The notes under the pieces are model-generated. The model did not search any database. It saw only the letters and a list, made by a program, of their open reading frames with translations, and was not told where the DNA came from. Source: Jeotgalicoccus psychrophilus DSM 19085 (GTDB taxonomy: Bacteria > Bacillota > Bacilli > Staphylococcales > Salinicoccaceae). Taken from it: a stretch of 64,000 bases of DNA. The translations under genes and the position numbers were made by a program. The stretch spans positions 56,970 through 120,969 of the forward strand of contig NZ_KE384464.1 of the NCBI RefSeq assembly GCF_000425845.1, written 5' to 3'. This document shows, in pieces, positions 1 to 8,324 of the stretch. Every line of letters starts with the position of its first letter. Position 1 is the stretch's first letter.

Positions 1-4
1 TTCT

Positions 5-62
5 TGCTCATAATAGGTCTGAAAATGAGCAAGGTTGTGTTTTTGAGAACGATCCTGCTCAT
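5..62. repeat. Degenerate copies of the TGCTCAT repeat family
   Basis: TGCTCAT occurs at 5-11 and again at 56-62, exactly 51 bp apart, with ATGAGCAAGG at 25-34 between them. The same words and the same 51-bp spacing make up the much better preserved array at 58739-59085, so this looks like a worn remnant of that family. No gene is seen in 1-543. Confidence 0.6.
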
Positions 63-80
63 TAAAAATCTTAAATGCAT

Positions 81-370
81 GATAAGTCCAGAAGAAGCCA
101 ACGACTTATCACCGAAGCACATCAATTCGGCCACAACTCGTGATAAAAGCAGTGACTTATCACCGAAATCGGCATAAATGGTGATAAGTCCAGAAGAAGC
201 CAACGACTTATCACCGAATCACATCAATTCGGCCACAACTTGTGATAAAAGCAGTGACTTATCACCGAATCACATCAATTCGGCCACAACTTGTGATAAA
301 AGCAGTGACTTATCACCGAAATCGGCATAAATGGTGATAAGTCCAGAGAAGTAAAAGACTTATCACCGAA
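81..370. repeat. Tandem repeat, 51-bp period (CTTATCACCGAA family)
   Basis: The word CTTATCACCGAA starts at 105, 156, 207, 258 and 309 (steps of exactly 51) and once more at 359 (step 50). Two alternating unit types are present. One holds GTGATAA-10 nt-TTATCAC. The other holds GTGATAAGTC-14 nt-GACTTATCAC, a 10-bp-arm hairpin. The array lies just beyond the terminator of the GlsB-like gene. It has no unique spacers, so it is not a CRISPR. Confidence 0.85.
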
Positions 371-496
371 AAAGTGCTAAGCCAATAAAGCTTTAAAGAG
401 AGTGCTCTTGGCTATCGAAATTTTGCGTATTTTAGAAAACTGTAAGTTAGGCATTCAGACTAAATTATTAATCAACCCTATTTGACGCAGCGACAT

Positions 497-529
497 CAAA
501 AAGCGGAATCCCTTCTGAAGGATTCCGCT
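497..529 (-). terminator. Rho-independent terminator of the GlsB-like gene
   Basis: AGCGGAATCC at 502-511 pairs with GGATTCCGCT at 520-529. Read on the minus strand the stem is followed by a T run (complement of AAAA at 498-501). It lies just past the stop of the gene at 544-804. Confidence 0.85.
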
Positions 530-543
530 CTAATCATCATTAT

Positions 544-804
544 TTACGCTTTTTTGTTGCCTTTGACCATTCCAAAAATGAATGATACTACCAGGATTAA
601 AATAATTGCACCGAGTAGTGTACCAATGACGCTCATGCCGCCTATTGTTGGTCCAATGTCCAGGCCGAGTGCGTTACCAATTGATGCACCGATGATACCT
701 GCTAAAATGTTACCGATAATACCAAATGGAATATCTTTACTAATAATTGCTCCTGCAAGCCAGCCTAAAATACCGCCGACGATAATTGTCCATAACCAAC
801 CCAT
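544..804 (-). CDS. GlsB/YeaQ/YmgE-family stress response membrane protein
   Basis: An 86-residue, very hydrophobic and glycine-rich protein with three predicted membrane segments (about 2-18, 28-48 and 57-80) and a short basic tail ending KGNKKA. The glycine pattern (GGILGWLAG, IGNILAGIIGA) is that of the transglycosylase-associated GlsB/YeaQ family, small membrane proteins linked to general and cell-envelope stress; the molecular function is not known. The start is supported by AGGAGG about 7 nt upstream on the minus strand. It is a single-gene unit with its own terminator at 497-529. The opposite-strand open frame across it is only its antisense shadow. Confidence 0.85.
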   Translation of the reverse strand: MGWLWTIIVGGILGWLAGAIISKDIPFGIIGNILAGIIGASIGNALGLDIGPTIGGMSVIGTLLGAIILILVVSFIFGMVKGNKKA

Positions 805-894
805 CTTTAAGACCTCCTAAAATTTATAAATACGATGTTCTACTAGAATACATTGCCTATTTCAGGAGGAGCTAAACATTTTGAACGCAATTTT

Positions 895-2079
895 CTATAC
901 AATTTTCCGTGCGCTTCTTAAGATAAAGAACAATATAAGGGAAAGAACGCCGCTGGCTGCACTGATCCAGTATATTGAACTGTAGTCTGCATATTGTGCA
1001 ACGAGCCCGAATGTAATGGCGCCGAGCCCGACACCTAAATCAAAGGCAGAAAAGAATGTCGCATTTGCCATACCGCGCTTACGGGGCGGTGTGGTATTTA
1101 TGGCAGAGGCCTGCAGTGCGGGCTGGACTGTACCGAAACCGAGGCCGTACAAAATTGCTCCAGCGAACAGATATATCGGACTGTCTAAAATTGCGAGCAG
1201 TGTAAGACCTGCAATTATTAAAATAATACCCGGTATAAAGACAATGGCGAGTCCGCGACGGTCGTAGATGCGTCCGGCGAAGAAGCGTGTCGTAACGAGT
1301 GCGAATGCGTAAAGTATAAAATAAATTTGAATATAATGAGGCTGAAAGCCTTCTGAAAATGTATATGCCGGCAGGAACGTTGCAATACCGCCGAAAGTAA
1401 ATGTAATGAAAAACAGTAATGCAGAAGCGGGCAGTGCTCTTTTCTCAAAAAAATTAAAGCGCGATGCAGTATCAGCATCTTCCTGCATTTCCACATCTGT
1501 CAGCGGTTCCGGTTTTACGTAGCGCACATTTAACGCGAGCACTAAAGCGATTAACGTAAGCGATCCGCAAATAATGAACAGTGTAGAGAATTCGATATGA
1601 TTTACTAAAAACAACCCGAGAGCAGGCCCGATAGCGAGTGCGAGGTTACCGCTCAAGCCGAAAAATCCGAGGCCTTCTCCCCGGCGGTCTTTCGGTACCA
1701 AATCTGAAGCGATGGTGCCGGATGCTGTATTCGACAGCCCCCAGCCGACCCCCTGCACAATACGCACGACGACAAGAATTAATATCGTTGTACTGATGGC
1801 GAGTGAGTATAAGGAGATAACGAGAATAATGAGCCCGGTTATAAACACCGGCGCACGGCCTGTCGTATCGAGCATTTTCCCTCCGAAAGGTCGGATTAAC
1901 AAGGCAGAGAAAGTGAAAATCCCGACGATAATGCCGACCCATGTTTCATTCGAGCCGATTTCCTGTACGTATAGCGGGAGTGTCGGCAGCGTCATTTGAA
2001 ACGATGTAAAAATAAAAAAGTTCGCGATAACGATAATGATGAAATCTTTCGTCCATATTCTGGACTTGCGGTTAGACAT
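895..2079 (-). CDS. MFS transporter (DHA1-type drug/metabolite exporter)
   Basis: A 394-residue major facilitator with about twelve membrane segments in two halves. Loop 2-3 carries the motif A variant GGKMLDTTGR and the second half repeats it as AGRIYDRRGL, as in drug:H+ antiporters. RIVQGVGWG in segment 4 is the motif B region with its conserved arginine. An acidic central loop (about 195-210) separates the halves. It should export a small molecule using the proton gradient; the substrate cannot be read from the sequence. An AAGGGTG ribosome site precedes the ATG. It is transcribed away from pabA, with a 156-bp divergent gap holding both promoters. No adjacent regulator gene is present. Confidence 0.8.
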   Translation of the reverse strand: MSNRKSRIWTKDFIIIVIANFFIFTSFQMTLPTLPLYVQEIGSNETWVGIIVGIFTFSALLIRPFGGKMLDTTGRAPVFITGLIILVISLYSLAISTTILILVVVRIVQGVGWGLSNTASGTIASDLVPKDRRGEGLGFFGLSGNLALAIGPALGLFLVNHIEFSTLFIICGSLTLIALVLALNVRYVKPEPLTDVEMQEDADTASRFNFFEKRALPASALLFFITFTFGGIATFLPAYTFSEGFQPHYIQIYFILYAFALVTTRFFAGRIYDRRGLAIVFIPGIILIIAGLTLLAILDSPIYLFAGAILYGLGFGTVQPALQASAINTTPPRKRGMANATFFSAFDLGVGLGAITFGLVAQYADYSSIYWISAASGVLSLILFFILRSARKIV

Positions 2080-2235
2080 AGATCACCCTTCTTATGTAAG
2101 TACGATATTTGTCTTTATTTAATGTTAAGTCTACATGAGAGCAGGCGGTTTTTCATCATACCAGGTACCTATTGTGTTATTTAAATTGATATGTATATGA
2201 TATTATTAAAGAAATTACATGCAGGGAGAAGACCA

Positions 2236-2838
2236 GTGAATTTATTAATGATAGACAATTACGATTCATTTACATATAATCTCGTTCATTACATAGAGAG
2301 CAATCCATATAAGGCCGGAATTAAAGTGGTCACACCTGATCAATTAGACGATAAACTGATAGAGGAATTTAATATTATCGGCATTATTATATCTCCGGGG
2401 CCGTCGCATCCTAAGGACCGCCCGGAAGTGCTGGACTTTATCGGAAGGTATTATAAGAAACTTCCGGTATTAGGAATTTGTCTCGGCCATCAGATGCTGT
2501 GGCATATGTTCGGTGGAGTCGTTACACGCGGCGAACGTCCGGTTCATGGGCATGCCTACGATGTGTACCATGACGGCAAAGGACTATATAAAGATATTAA
2601 GTCGCCGCTTAAAGGCTGCCGTTACCACTCGTTAACATGCAGCGGGGAGCTCGCAGAATTTAATATTACCGGCCGCACGGCGGACGGCATCAACATGGCA
2701 ATCCGGCATAAAGACTATCCTGTATTTGGCGTCCAGTATCACCCGGAAGCTATATTATCGGAGCATGGCAGAGCGCAGCTCAATAACTTTATACGAATTG
2801 CAGCGGAGGAAAGTCATGAGAGCACATACAAAGTTTAA
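2236..2838 (+). CDS. pabA: Aminodeoxychorismate synthase, glutamine amidotransferase subunit
   Basis: Class I glutamine amidotransferase of about 200 residues that supplies ammonia to PabB for 4-aminobenzoate (folate) synthesis. The N-terminus MIDNYDSFTYN is typical of PabA/TrpG. The nucleophile is Cys82 in GICLGHQM, and His169 and Glu171 in QYHPE complete the triad. I place the start at GTG 2236, which has AGGGAG 7 nt upstream and gives the normal family N-terminus; the frame stays open upstream to 2191 but that adds 15 unrelated residues. The 3' end overlaps pabB by 23 bp, implying coupled translation. The next gene is a PabB-PabC fusion and there are no trp genes nearby, so the role is folate rather than tryptophan. 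Confidence 0.9.
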   Translation: MNLLMIDNYDSFTYNLVHYIESNPYKAGIKVVTPDQLDDKLIEEFNIIGIIISPGPSHPKDRPEVLDFIGRYYKKLPVLGICLGHQMLWHMFGGVVTRGERPVHGHAYDVYHDGKGLYKDIKSPLKGCRYHSLTCSGELAEFNITGRTADGINMAIRHKDYPVFGVQYHPEAILSEHGRAQLNNFIRIAAEESHESTYKV

Positions 2839-4495
2839 GAAGAACGGTACGGTAGAAAACCTGTACTTTACTAATCCAGTGGAAGTAATTACGAAAGATA
2901 CACCGTTTAACGCGGCTTTAAATAAAGCTGAGCAATATCAAAAAGACGGGCTTTATGCGGTAATCGGCGTGACTTATGAAAAAGATGATTATATTATCGG
3001 TATTTATAAAAATCCGGTATCCTATACAGAGTTTTTAGATGGAAAGCAGCCTGAAGTTTACAGTATGAGCACGCCTGAACTCAGTGAAACGCGTGAAGAG
3101 ATTGAAAATAATATTGAGCAGGTCAGAAATTATATACTGGACGGGCATACGTATCAGGTAAACTATACCACGCGTCTGTATGGTAATTTCAGAGGCGACA
3201 GCCACCAGCTGTTTTTAAAATTAAGCGCGCAGAACAACGGCGACTACGCGATGTATATCGATTATGACGACAAGCAGATTGTCAGTCTGTCGCCTGAACT
3301 GTTCTTTGAAATGGATAACAATCGTAAAATCTCAACGAAGCCAATGAAAGGCACCGCACCAAGGTTTGAAGATCCAAAACAAGATAAAGCAAGCTATGAG
3401 TTCTTAAGGAATTCGAAGAAAGATCAGGCGGAAAACGTTATGATCGTCGATCTCTTAAGAAACGACATCTCGAAAATTGCCAAAGCCAATTCAGTTAAAG
3501 CAGCTGAATTATTTACGATTGAAAAATATCAGACGGTCTATCAGATGATTTCAACAGTGGAAGCGGATGTCAGAGATGATGTAACATTAAGTGATACGTT
3601 TGATGCATTGTTTCCGTGCGGCTCGATTACCGGTGCGCCGAAGCAAATGACGATGCGTCTGATAGAGAAATTGGAAAAAACACCACGCGGATTTTACTGC
3701 GGCGCGCTCGGGATTTTATACCCGGATAGAGCGTCCGTGTTCAACGTGCCGATCCGCACGCTGACAATTACGAGAGACCGTTATATTTACAGTGCGGGCG
3801 GCGGAATTACATACGACTCGAATGCCTCGTCCGAGTTCGATGAAATACTGCACAAAACTTCATTCTTAAAACAGGGACAGTATGAACTGATTGAAACGAT
3901 GCGTCTCATAGACGGTGAAGTTAAACGTTTCGGCTATCACGAAAATCGTCTCAATAAGAGCAGAGCACACTTTAATTTTTCACCAGCTGATTTCAACAGA
4001 GCAATTGCTTCTTATATAGAAGGAAACGAACTCAATTCGGGAGTATATAAACTCCGTGTGACACTGTCGCGTGACGGTTCCCTAAATATCTCGCACGCGG
4101 CGCTCGATAAGAATAATCAGCCGATGATCTCCGTGATCGCAAAGACGCCTATACTAGGTGCACCGGACTTTATCGTGCATAAAACAACAGTGAGACATCA
4201 GTACAGTGGGAAAACAAATGATTCTGACGTCGTTTTATACTATAATGATAACTTAGATATTACGGAGTTTAATATCGGCAACATCGTCATTAAAGAAGCG
4301 GGGGAATTTTATACGCCGCCTTTGTCTGCAGGCATCCTTAATGGTGTTATGAGACAGTCTTTAATTGACGACAAAGTTATTACTGAACAGAATATAACGA
4401 TGAATGATCTGCAGCTTAAATACGAAAATGGTCAAATTGACTTGTTCATGATAAATAGTGCGCGGGAATGGGTGGCAATCACTCTCCGTAAATGA
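2816..4495 (+). CDS. pabB: PabB-PabC fusion: aminodeoxychorismate synthase component I / lyase
   Basis: A 559-residue two-domain protein. Residues 1 to about 355 form the chorismate-binding domain; KPMKGTAPR (Lys178) carries the lysine typical of ADC synthase rather than the PIAGT of TrpE, and the segment around CGSITGAPK is also conserved. Residues from about 360 to the end form a class IV PLP-dependent aminodeoxychorismate lyase with HKTT (putative Schiff-base Lys456), TEFNIGN and PPLSAGILNGVMRQ. Together they make 4-aminobenzoate from chorismate with ammonia from PabA. The start ATG 2816 has GGAGGAAA 4-5 nt upstream and overlaps pabA. The chorismate domain is shorter at its N-terminus than stand-alone PabB. 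Fused PabBC occurs in other staphylococci. Confidence 0.9.
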   Translation: MRAHTKFKKNGTVENLYFTNPVEVITKDTPFNAALNKAEQYQKDGLYAVIGVTYEKDDYIIGIYKNPVSYTEFLDGKQPEVYSMSTPELSETREEIENNIEQVRNYILDGHTYQVNYTTRLYGNFRGDSHQLFLKLSAQNNGDYAMYIDYDDKQIVSLSPELFFEMDNNRKISTKPMKGTAPRFEDPKQDKASYEFLRNSKKDQAENVMIVDLLRNDISKIAKANSVKAAELFTIEKYQTVYQMISTVEADVRDDVTLSDTFDALFPCGSITGAPKQMTMRLIEKLEKTPRGFYCGALGILYPDRASVFNVPIRTLTITRDRYIYSAGGGITYDSNASSEFDEILHKTSFLKQGQYELIETMRLIDGEVKRFGYHENRLNKSRAHFNFSPADFNRAIASYIEGNELNSGVYKLRVTLSRDGSLNISHAALDKNNQPMISVIAKTPILGAPDFIVHKTTVRHQYSGKTNDSDVVLYYNDNLDITEFNIGNIVIKEAGEFYTPPLSAGILNGVMRQSLIDDKVITEQNITMNDLQLKYENGQIDLFMINSAREWVAITLRK

Positions 4496-4503
4496 GGTGA
4501 CTT

Positions 4504-4710
4504 ATGTTTACATTAATTTTAATATTACTCGTTGTTGCAATAGTCATACTGACGCATTTCGTCGTCACGTATCTCTTAAGAAATGACATTAAAATCGTCG
4601 GAATCACGATCGGTTTCGTCGGTGTCATTATTGCAATAATTGTTTTTGGCATCGCGATGGGTAGTTTTACAGAATACGTTGCCGGCGAATTGGAATTCTT
4701 TTACCGATAA
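4504..4710 (+). CDS. Small two-helix membrane protein, unknown function
   Basis: A 68-residue protein made of two hydrophobic segments (about 3-24 and 31-53) joined by the basic turn LRNDIK, with an acidic C-terminal tail. It starts 8 bp after the pabB stop with GAGGTGA just upstream, and 13 bp separate it from the next gene, so it is part of the same transcript. I do not recognise a family. The hydrophobic pattern, good ribosome site and tight packing argue that it is real. No catalytic motif is visible. Confidence 0.65.
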   Translation: MFTLILILLVVAIVILTHFVVTYLLRNDIKIVGITIGFVGVIIAIIVFGIAMGSFTEYVAGELEFFYR

Positions 4711-4723
4711 GAGGAGTGGACTC

Positions 4724-4981
4724 ATGATTTTTGCAAATGGAGATAAAATAATTACGTATCAAGAAGATGCGTCTGTAATTAAAAATATTAAAGCGCAGTT
4801 TGATAAAGACAATCTGAATATTGATAATCCTCATATTGGGGAAGTCGTGTTTACGAAAAATACAGTCAGTTTTTACTATGACCCGGTTGAAGTAATGGAA
4901 AATGAAAATACAATCGAACCGGCAGCTTATATCATTGCTTTAGTAAAGCCTGTGCTCGACAGTGTAAGCGGGAGGAAATAA
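4724..4981 (+). CDS. KipI/PxpB-like protein reduced to the N-terminal domain
   Basis: An 85-residue protein starting at ATG 4724 behind GAGGAG (4711-4716). GD at residues 6-7, the alternating hydrophobic pattern and VVFTKNTVSFYYDP near residue 45 resemble the N-terminal half of KipI/PxpB (allophanate hydrolase subunit 1). The C-terminal cyclophilin-like half of that family, normally another 120 or more residues, is absent. The neighbour 1 bp downstream is a KipA/PxpC-like protein, the usual partner, which supports the assignment. In complete systems PxpB and PxpC work with PxpA as an ATP-dependent 5-oxoprolinase; no pxpA is in this window. Whether this short form is active, structural or a remnant is open. 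Assignment is by pattern and context only. Confidence 0.55.
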   Translation: MIFANGDKIITYQEDASVIKNIKAQFDKDNLNIDNPHIGEVVFTKNTVSFYYDPVEVMENENTIEPAAYIIALVKPVLDSVSGRK

Positions 4982-4982
4982 T

Positions 4983-5930
4983 ATGAGTTTAATTATACAA
5001 GAAGGCGGACTGCTCACGATTCTGCAGACCGTCGACAAACAGACAAACAGCAAGCAGAAAAATAATGAGTATAATGGTGCGGTAGACAGTCTGTCACCGA
5101 TGCTCGCAAATAAATTAGTCGGCAATGACGTCAATGAACCGACGCTTGAAATGTCAGGTCAGCCTGCGGTGATTCAGTTTACCGAGCCGACGATTATCGC
5201 TTATTCAGGCGGAGATTTTAACGGCAGAGTCAGCGAAGAATACATTCAGCCAAACCGTATTTACCACGTGGACCGGGGAGACGTTTTATCGTTTCAGGGC
5301 TCAACGCGCGGCAGCAGACTGTATCTGGCAATTGCCGGCGGTATTGCTGTAGAGAAATCAAACGTGCTGCAGTCAGGTGACGAGGTCACTATGCGCCGCA
5401 ACTACACGGCGCTGCACGATGAAATTTTCCATATGATGAGCAACAAGCGTAAAGTCAGCTGGGGCATCGGCATCTATTCGCTTGTCGAAGTTTACTTATC
5501 GGATATTTACCATATCGTGAAGCGCCCGGATGTGCCGGCTGAAGTATACGAGAGACTTGAAGAACGTGAATACACGGTAACGCGGGAAGAAAACCGTATT
5601 CAGCTGTCAGTCGAAGGACAGGAAATTGACTTTGTGGGCGCGGCTTGTGTCAGTCCGGGAGTACTCGGCGGAGTATATCTTGAGAATAATCTGCCGACGA
5701 TTGCACTGAACGATTTTGATGCTGAGACAGAATTGACACATATCGGTACAATTCCAAGCTATCATATGCACAAACTTGGCCAGAAGCGCCGCGGTTCTAA
5801 AATTAAGTTTAAAGCAGTCGACAGCGATGCTGCACATGCAGAAACATACGGTCACTATTTATGGGTGAACAGTCTGTTTAAAGCAATCGACTATAAAATA
5901 TCAAAAGAACTCGTTAAAGAAAAAATGTAA
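4983..5930 (+). CDS. KipA/PxpC-like biotin-dependent carboxyltransferase-family protein
   Basis: A 315-residue protein of the KipA/PxpC (allophanate hydrolase subunit 2) family. Family signs are the opening IIQEGGLLTILQT, then MLANKLVGND, LEMSG, the GGDF segment and SRLYLAIAGGI in the middle, and GLGG-like turns near GVLGGVYL. In typical members the opening reads Q-D-x-G-R followed by a glycine-rich loop; here it is QTVDKQTNSKQKNNEYNGAVD, so the conserved QDxGR element is lost. It starts 1 bp after the KipI-like gene stop (AGGAGGAAATAATATG, a strong ribosome site), so the two are one unit. Known roles of the family are 5-oxoproline cleavage or, in Bacillus, modulation of the KinA inhibitor. 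Function here is uncertain because of the altered motif and shortened partner. Confidence 0.7.
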   Translation: MSLIIQEGGLLTILQTVDKQTNSKQKNNEYNGAVDSLSPMLANKLVGNDVNEPTLEMSGQPAVIQFTEPTIIAYSGGDFNGRVSEEYIQPNRIYHVDRGDVLSFQGSTRGSRLYLAIAGGIAVEKSNVLQSGDEVTMRRNYTALHDEIFHMMSNKRKVSWGIGIYSLVEVYLSDIYHIVKRPDVPAEVYERLEEREYTVTREENRIQLSVEGQEIDFVGAACVSPGVLGGVYLENNLPTIALNDFDAETELTHIGTIPSYHMHKLGQKRRGSKIKFKAVDSDAAHAETYGHYLWVNSLFKAIDYKISKELVKEKM

Positions 5931-5950
5931 ATAGCGCACAATTATTACAG

Positions 5951-6006
5951 ATCTCCTGTTACAGTAGACACTTATCGGTGTAAACTGCCAAGCAGGAGAT
6001 TTTTTG
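5951..6006 (+). terminator. Rho-independent terminator after the kipA-like gene
   Basis: ATCTCCTG at 5951-5958 pairs with CAGGAGAT at 5993-6000, followed by a T run. It closes the pabA-to-kipA operon. The loop is long and holds a weaker inner ACAC/GTGT pairing. Confidence 0.75.
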
Positions 6007-6110
6007 CGGGATTATTAATACTAAATACAACAAACCTTAATAAAAATAATGTATAATATAGCAGATTAATTATATAACAACGACATACATAAATGTAGGA
6101 ATGATATTTT

Positions 6111-7892
6111 ATGGAAGCTATACTAAAAGAATATTTTGGATATGATAAATTTAGATACGGCCAGCAGGAAATTATCGAAAACATTTTAGCCGGAGACAAC
6201 GCGCTCGGTATTTTACCGACAGGTTCGGGGAAATCACTGTGCTATCAAATACCGGGTTTAATGTTCGAAGGTACAACGCTGGTTATTTCACCGTTGATTT
6301 CTTTAATGCAGGATCAGGTGGATTCACTGAAACGCCGCGGCATTAGTGCAGAGTGCATTAACTCGACGATGTCTAAACGAGATTTAAATGATGTTATGGG
6401 ACGTCTGGTGCGCGGGGAACTGCAATTTTTATATGTTGCACCGGAACGTTTTAACAATGAAGGCTTTAAAACGGCGATCCGCCATTCAGTCATACCGTTC
6501 GTCGCCTTTGATGAGGCGCACTGTATTTCAAAATGGGGACACGACTTCAGACCGAGCTATCAGAGCATTATTCCGGAACTTAAAGCACTGCTTCCGGATG
6601 TGCAGATTATTGCAGTAACGGCGACGGCAACTGAAGAAGTTGAAGAAAATATTCAGGAACTGCTTAACATTAAAAACAAGGCAGTATTTAAGACGAGTGT
6701 AAAACGCGAGAACTTACAACTGTCTGTAAACGGCACTTACCAGCGCGAGCAGTTTATTCTGTCTTATATTAAAGAACGCATCGGCACTTCCGGTATTATA
6801 TATGTATCGACACGCGCAGAAGTTGAAAAACTGTCGACGTATTTAACGGATAACGAGATTGAAAACGTAATTTACCACGGGGGTCTCGGTAAAAAAGAAA
6901 GAAATGAAAACCAGCAGAAATTCGTTACCGATGAAGTGAAAATTGTCATTGCGACGAACGCCTTCGGTATGGGGATTGATAAGCCGGATATCCGTTATAT
7001 CATTCACTTTAACCTGCCTGGCGATTTAGAGAGCTACTATCAGGAAATCGGGCGTGCAGGACGCGATGGTGCTTTGAGCGATTGTATTTTATTATCCACG
7101 CAGCGCGATGTTAATCTGCAGCAGTTCTTTATCGACCGTGCAAGTGCTTCAGATCAGTATAAAGACCATATGCGTGAAAAACTTGATTTGATGCTGCAGT
7201 ATAATAAAACGAGCAAATGCCTGAGCAGTTTTATCGTGAAATACTTTGACCCGAATGAATACGTTGAAGCATGCGGCCAGTGTTCGAGCTGTTTGTCGAA
7301 TGAACGTACTGAACCGATGACGTCTGAAGCACGGTTAATTCTAGAACTGATTCAGGAAACCGACGGCCAGCTGTCGAAGGAACTTGTGATTCAAGTACTC
7401 CGCGGAGAAAGCGCAGATAATATTATGGCGCGCGGTTTAGACTCGCAGGAACGCTTCGGTGTGCTGGACTCATACCGCACGAGCGACGTGAACCATCTTG
7501 TCGAAGAACTTGTGATGCGCGGCTATGTTCACTATTCGTCCTACAAAATGCATCTCGTCGAGAAGAGTTTTGATATATTGAACAGCAAAGTTAAAATCTA
7601 CACGGTGCCGTACCGCAAACATTACAACGAAAGAGTCGACGTGTCGACGGACTCATCGCCGAACGAGGTTTTATACGATAAACTGCTGAATACACGTAAA
7701 GATTTGGCAGATAAATATAAACTGGACGAGGACGCAATATTTACCGATCATATTCTAAAAGAATTTGCTAAGAAAATGCCGAAGTCGAAACAGGACATGA
7801 TGCACATTCAAGGCGTCGGCAACTACAAACTGAAACACTACTGTCCGTACTTTCTGGAAGAAATCCAGCAGCATGGCGGAAAAAGCATATAG
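6111..7892 (+). CDS. recQ: ATP-dependent DNA helicase RecQ
   Basis: A 593-residue superfamily 2 helicase that unwinds 3'-tailed DNA in recombination and fork repair. Walker A is PTGSGKS (36-42), the DEAH box is at 134-137 (DEAHCISKWGHDFR continues as the RecQ aromatic-rich loop), and motif VI is QEIGRAGRDG. The zinc site uses Cys in KCLSSF and ACGQCSSC. A winged-helix region follows, and a C-terminal HRDC domain (about 525-590) ends in the helix-hairpin motif IQGVGNYKLKHY. The length matches the long RecQ form of Bacillus. ATG 6111 is preceded by GTAGGAATGATATTTT, a modest ribosome site. A TATAAT at 6052-6057 is the likely -10. It is followed by its own terminator. Confidence 0.93.
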   Translation: MEAILKEYFGYDKFRYGQQEIIENILAGDNALGILPTGSGKSLCYQIPGLMFEGTTLVISPLISLMQDQVDSLKRRGISAECINSTMSKRDLNDVMGRLVRGELQFLYVAPERFNNEGFKTAIRHSVIPFVAFDEAHCISKWGHDFRPSYQSIIPELKALLPDVQIIAVTATATEEVEENIQELLNIKNKAVFKTSVKRENLQLSVNGTYQREQFILSYIKERIGTSGIIYVSTRAEVEKLSTYLTDNEIENVIYHGGLGKKERNENQQKFVTDEVKIVIATNAFGMGIDKPDIRYIIHFNLPGDLESYYQEIGRAGRDGALSDCILLSTQRDVNLQQFFIDRASASDQYKDHMREKLDLMLQYNKTSKCLSSFIVKYFDPNEYVEACGQCSSCLSNERTEPMTSEARLILELIQETDGQLSKELVIQVLRGESADNIMARGLDSQERFGVLDSYRTSDVNHLVEELVMRGYVHYSSYKMHLVEKSFDILNSKVKIYTVPYRKHYNERVDVSTDSSPNEVLYDKLLNTRKDLADKYKLDEDAIFTDHILKEFAKKMPKSKQDMMHIQGVGNYKLKHYCPYFLEEIQQHGGKSI

Positions 7893-7913
7893 ATATTAAG
7901 GTTATGAATACCG

Positions 7914-7942
7914 GCCGGAACTCTGGAAGTTCCGGCGTTTTT
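7914..7942 (+). terminator. Rho-independent terminator of recQ
   Basis: GCCGGAACT (7914-7922) pairs with AGTTCCGGC (7928-7936), followed by GTTTTTATTT. Confidence 0.9.
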
Positions 7943-7990
7943 ATTTGGGTAACGTGTTAGAAGACGCCTTGAAAACATCGGTTGTGGCAC

Positions 7991-8222
7991 AATGAGCGGG
8001 TTTCATGTCAGAGGTAACCGTTTATCTCACCAATGAGCGGGTTTCATATCAGAGGTAACCGTTTATCTCACCAATGAACGGATTTCATGTCAGAGGTAAC
8101 CGTTTATCTCACCAATGAGCGGGTTTCATATCAGAGGTAGTTGTTTATCTCACCAATGAACGGATTTCATGTCAGAGGTAACCGTTTATTTCACCAATGA
8201 ACGGATTTCATGTCAGAGGTAG
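7991..8222. repeat. Tandem repeat, 41-bp period, about 5.7 copies
   Basis: Units begin with AATGAGCGG or AATGAACGG at 7991, 8032, 8073, 8114, 8155 and 8196, every step exactly 41 bp; the last copy is partial. Each unit contains TTTCATRTCAGAGGTA and a small hairpin GAGGTAA-CCGT-TTATCTC. The array fills the gap between the recQ terminator and the terminator of the convergent EamA gene. No gene is seen in it. Confidence 0.9.
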
Positions 8223-8265
8223 AAAGCAAACGTCGGCGTCATTTCCACGAAATCGTCCACACAAG

Positions 8266-8296
8266 CAAAAAATCCCGACTCTCAATGAGCCGGGAC
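8266..8296 (-). terminator. Rho-independent terminator of the EamA transporter gene
   Basis: On the minus strand GTCCCGGCTC-ATT-GAGAGTCGGGAT forms a GC-rich stem with one wobble and is followed by TTTTTT (complement of the A run at 8266-8272). Confidence 0.8.
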
Positions 8297-8324
8297 CGCG
8301 TTAATTCAAACTATAAATACAAGT

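Noticed and set aside
81-370. CRISPR array
   Set aside because: Units are contiguous and all parts recur; there are no unique spacers between repeats and no cas genes nearby. The same holds for the arrays at 7991, 13121 and 58739.
482-820. 112-residue plus-strand frame
   Set aside because: Antisense shadow of the GlsB-like gene and its terminator; no ribosome site.
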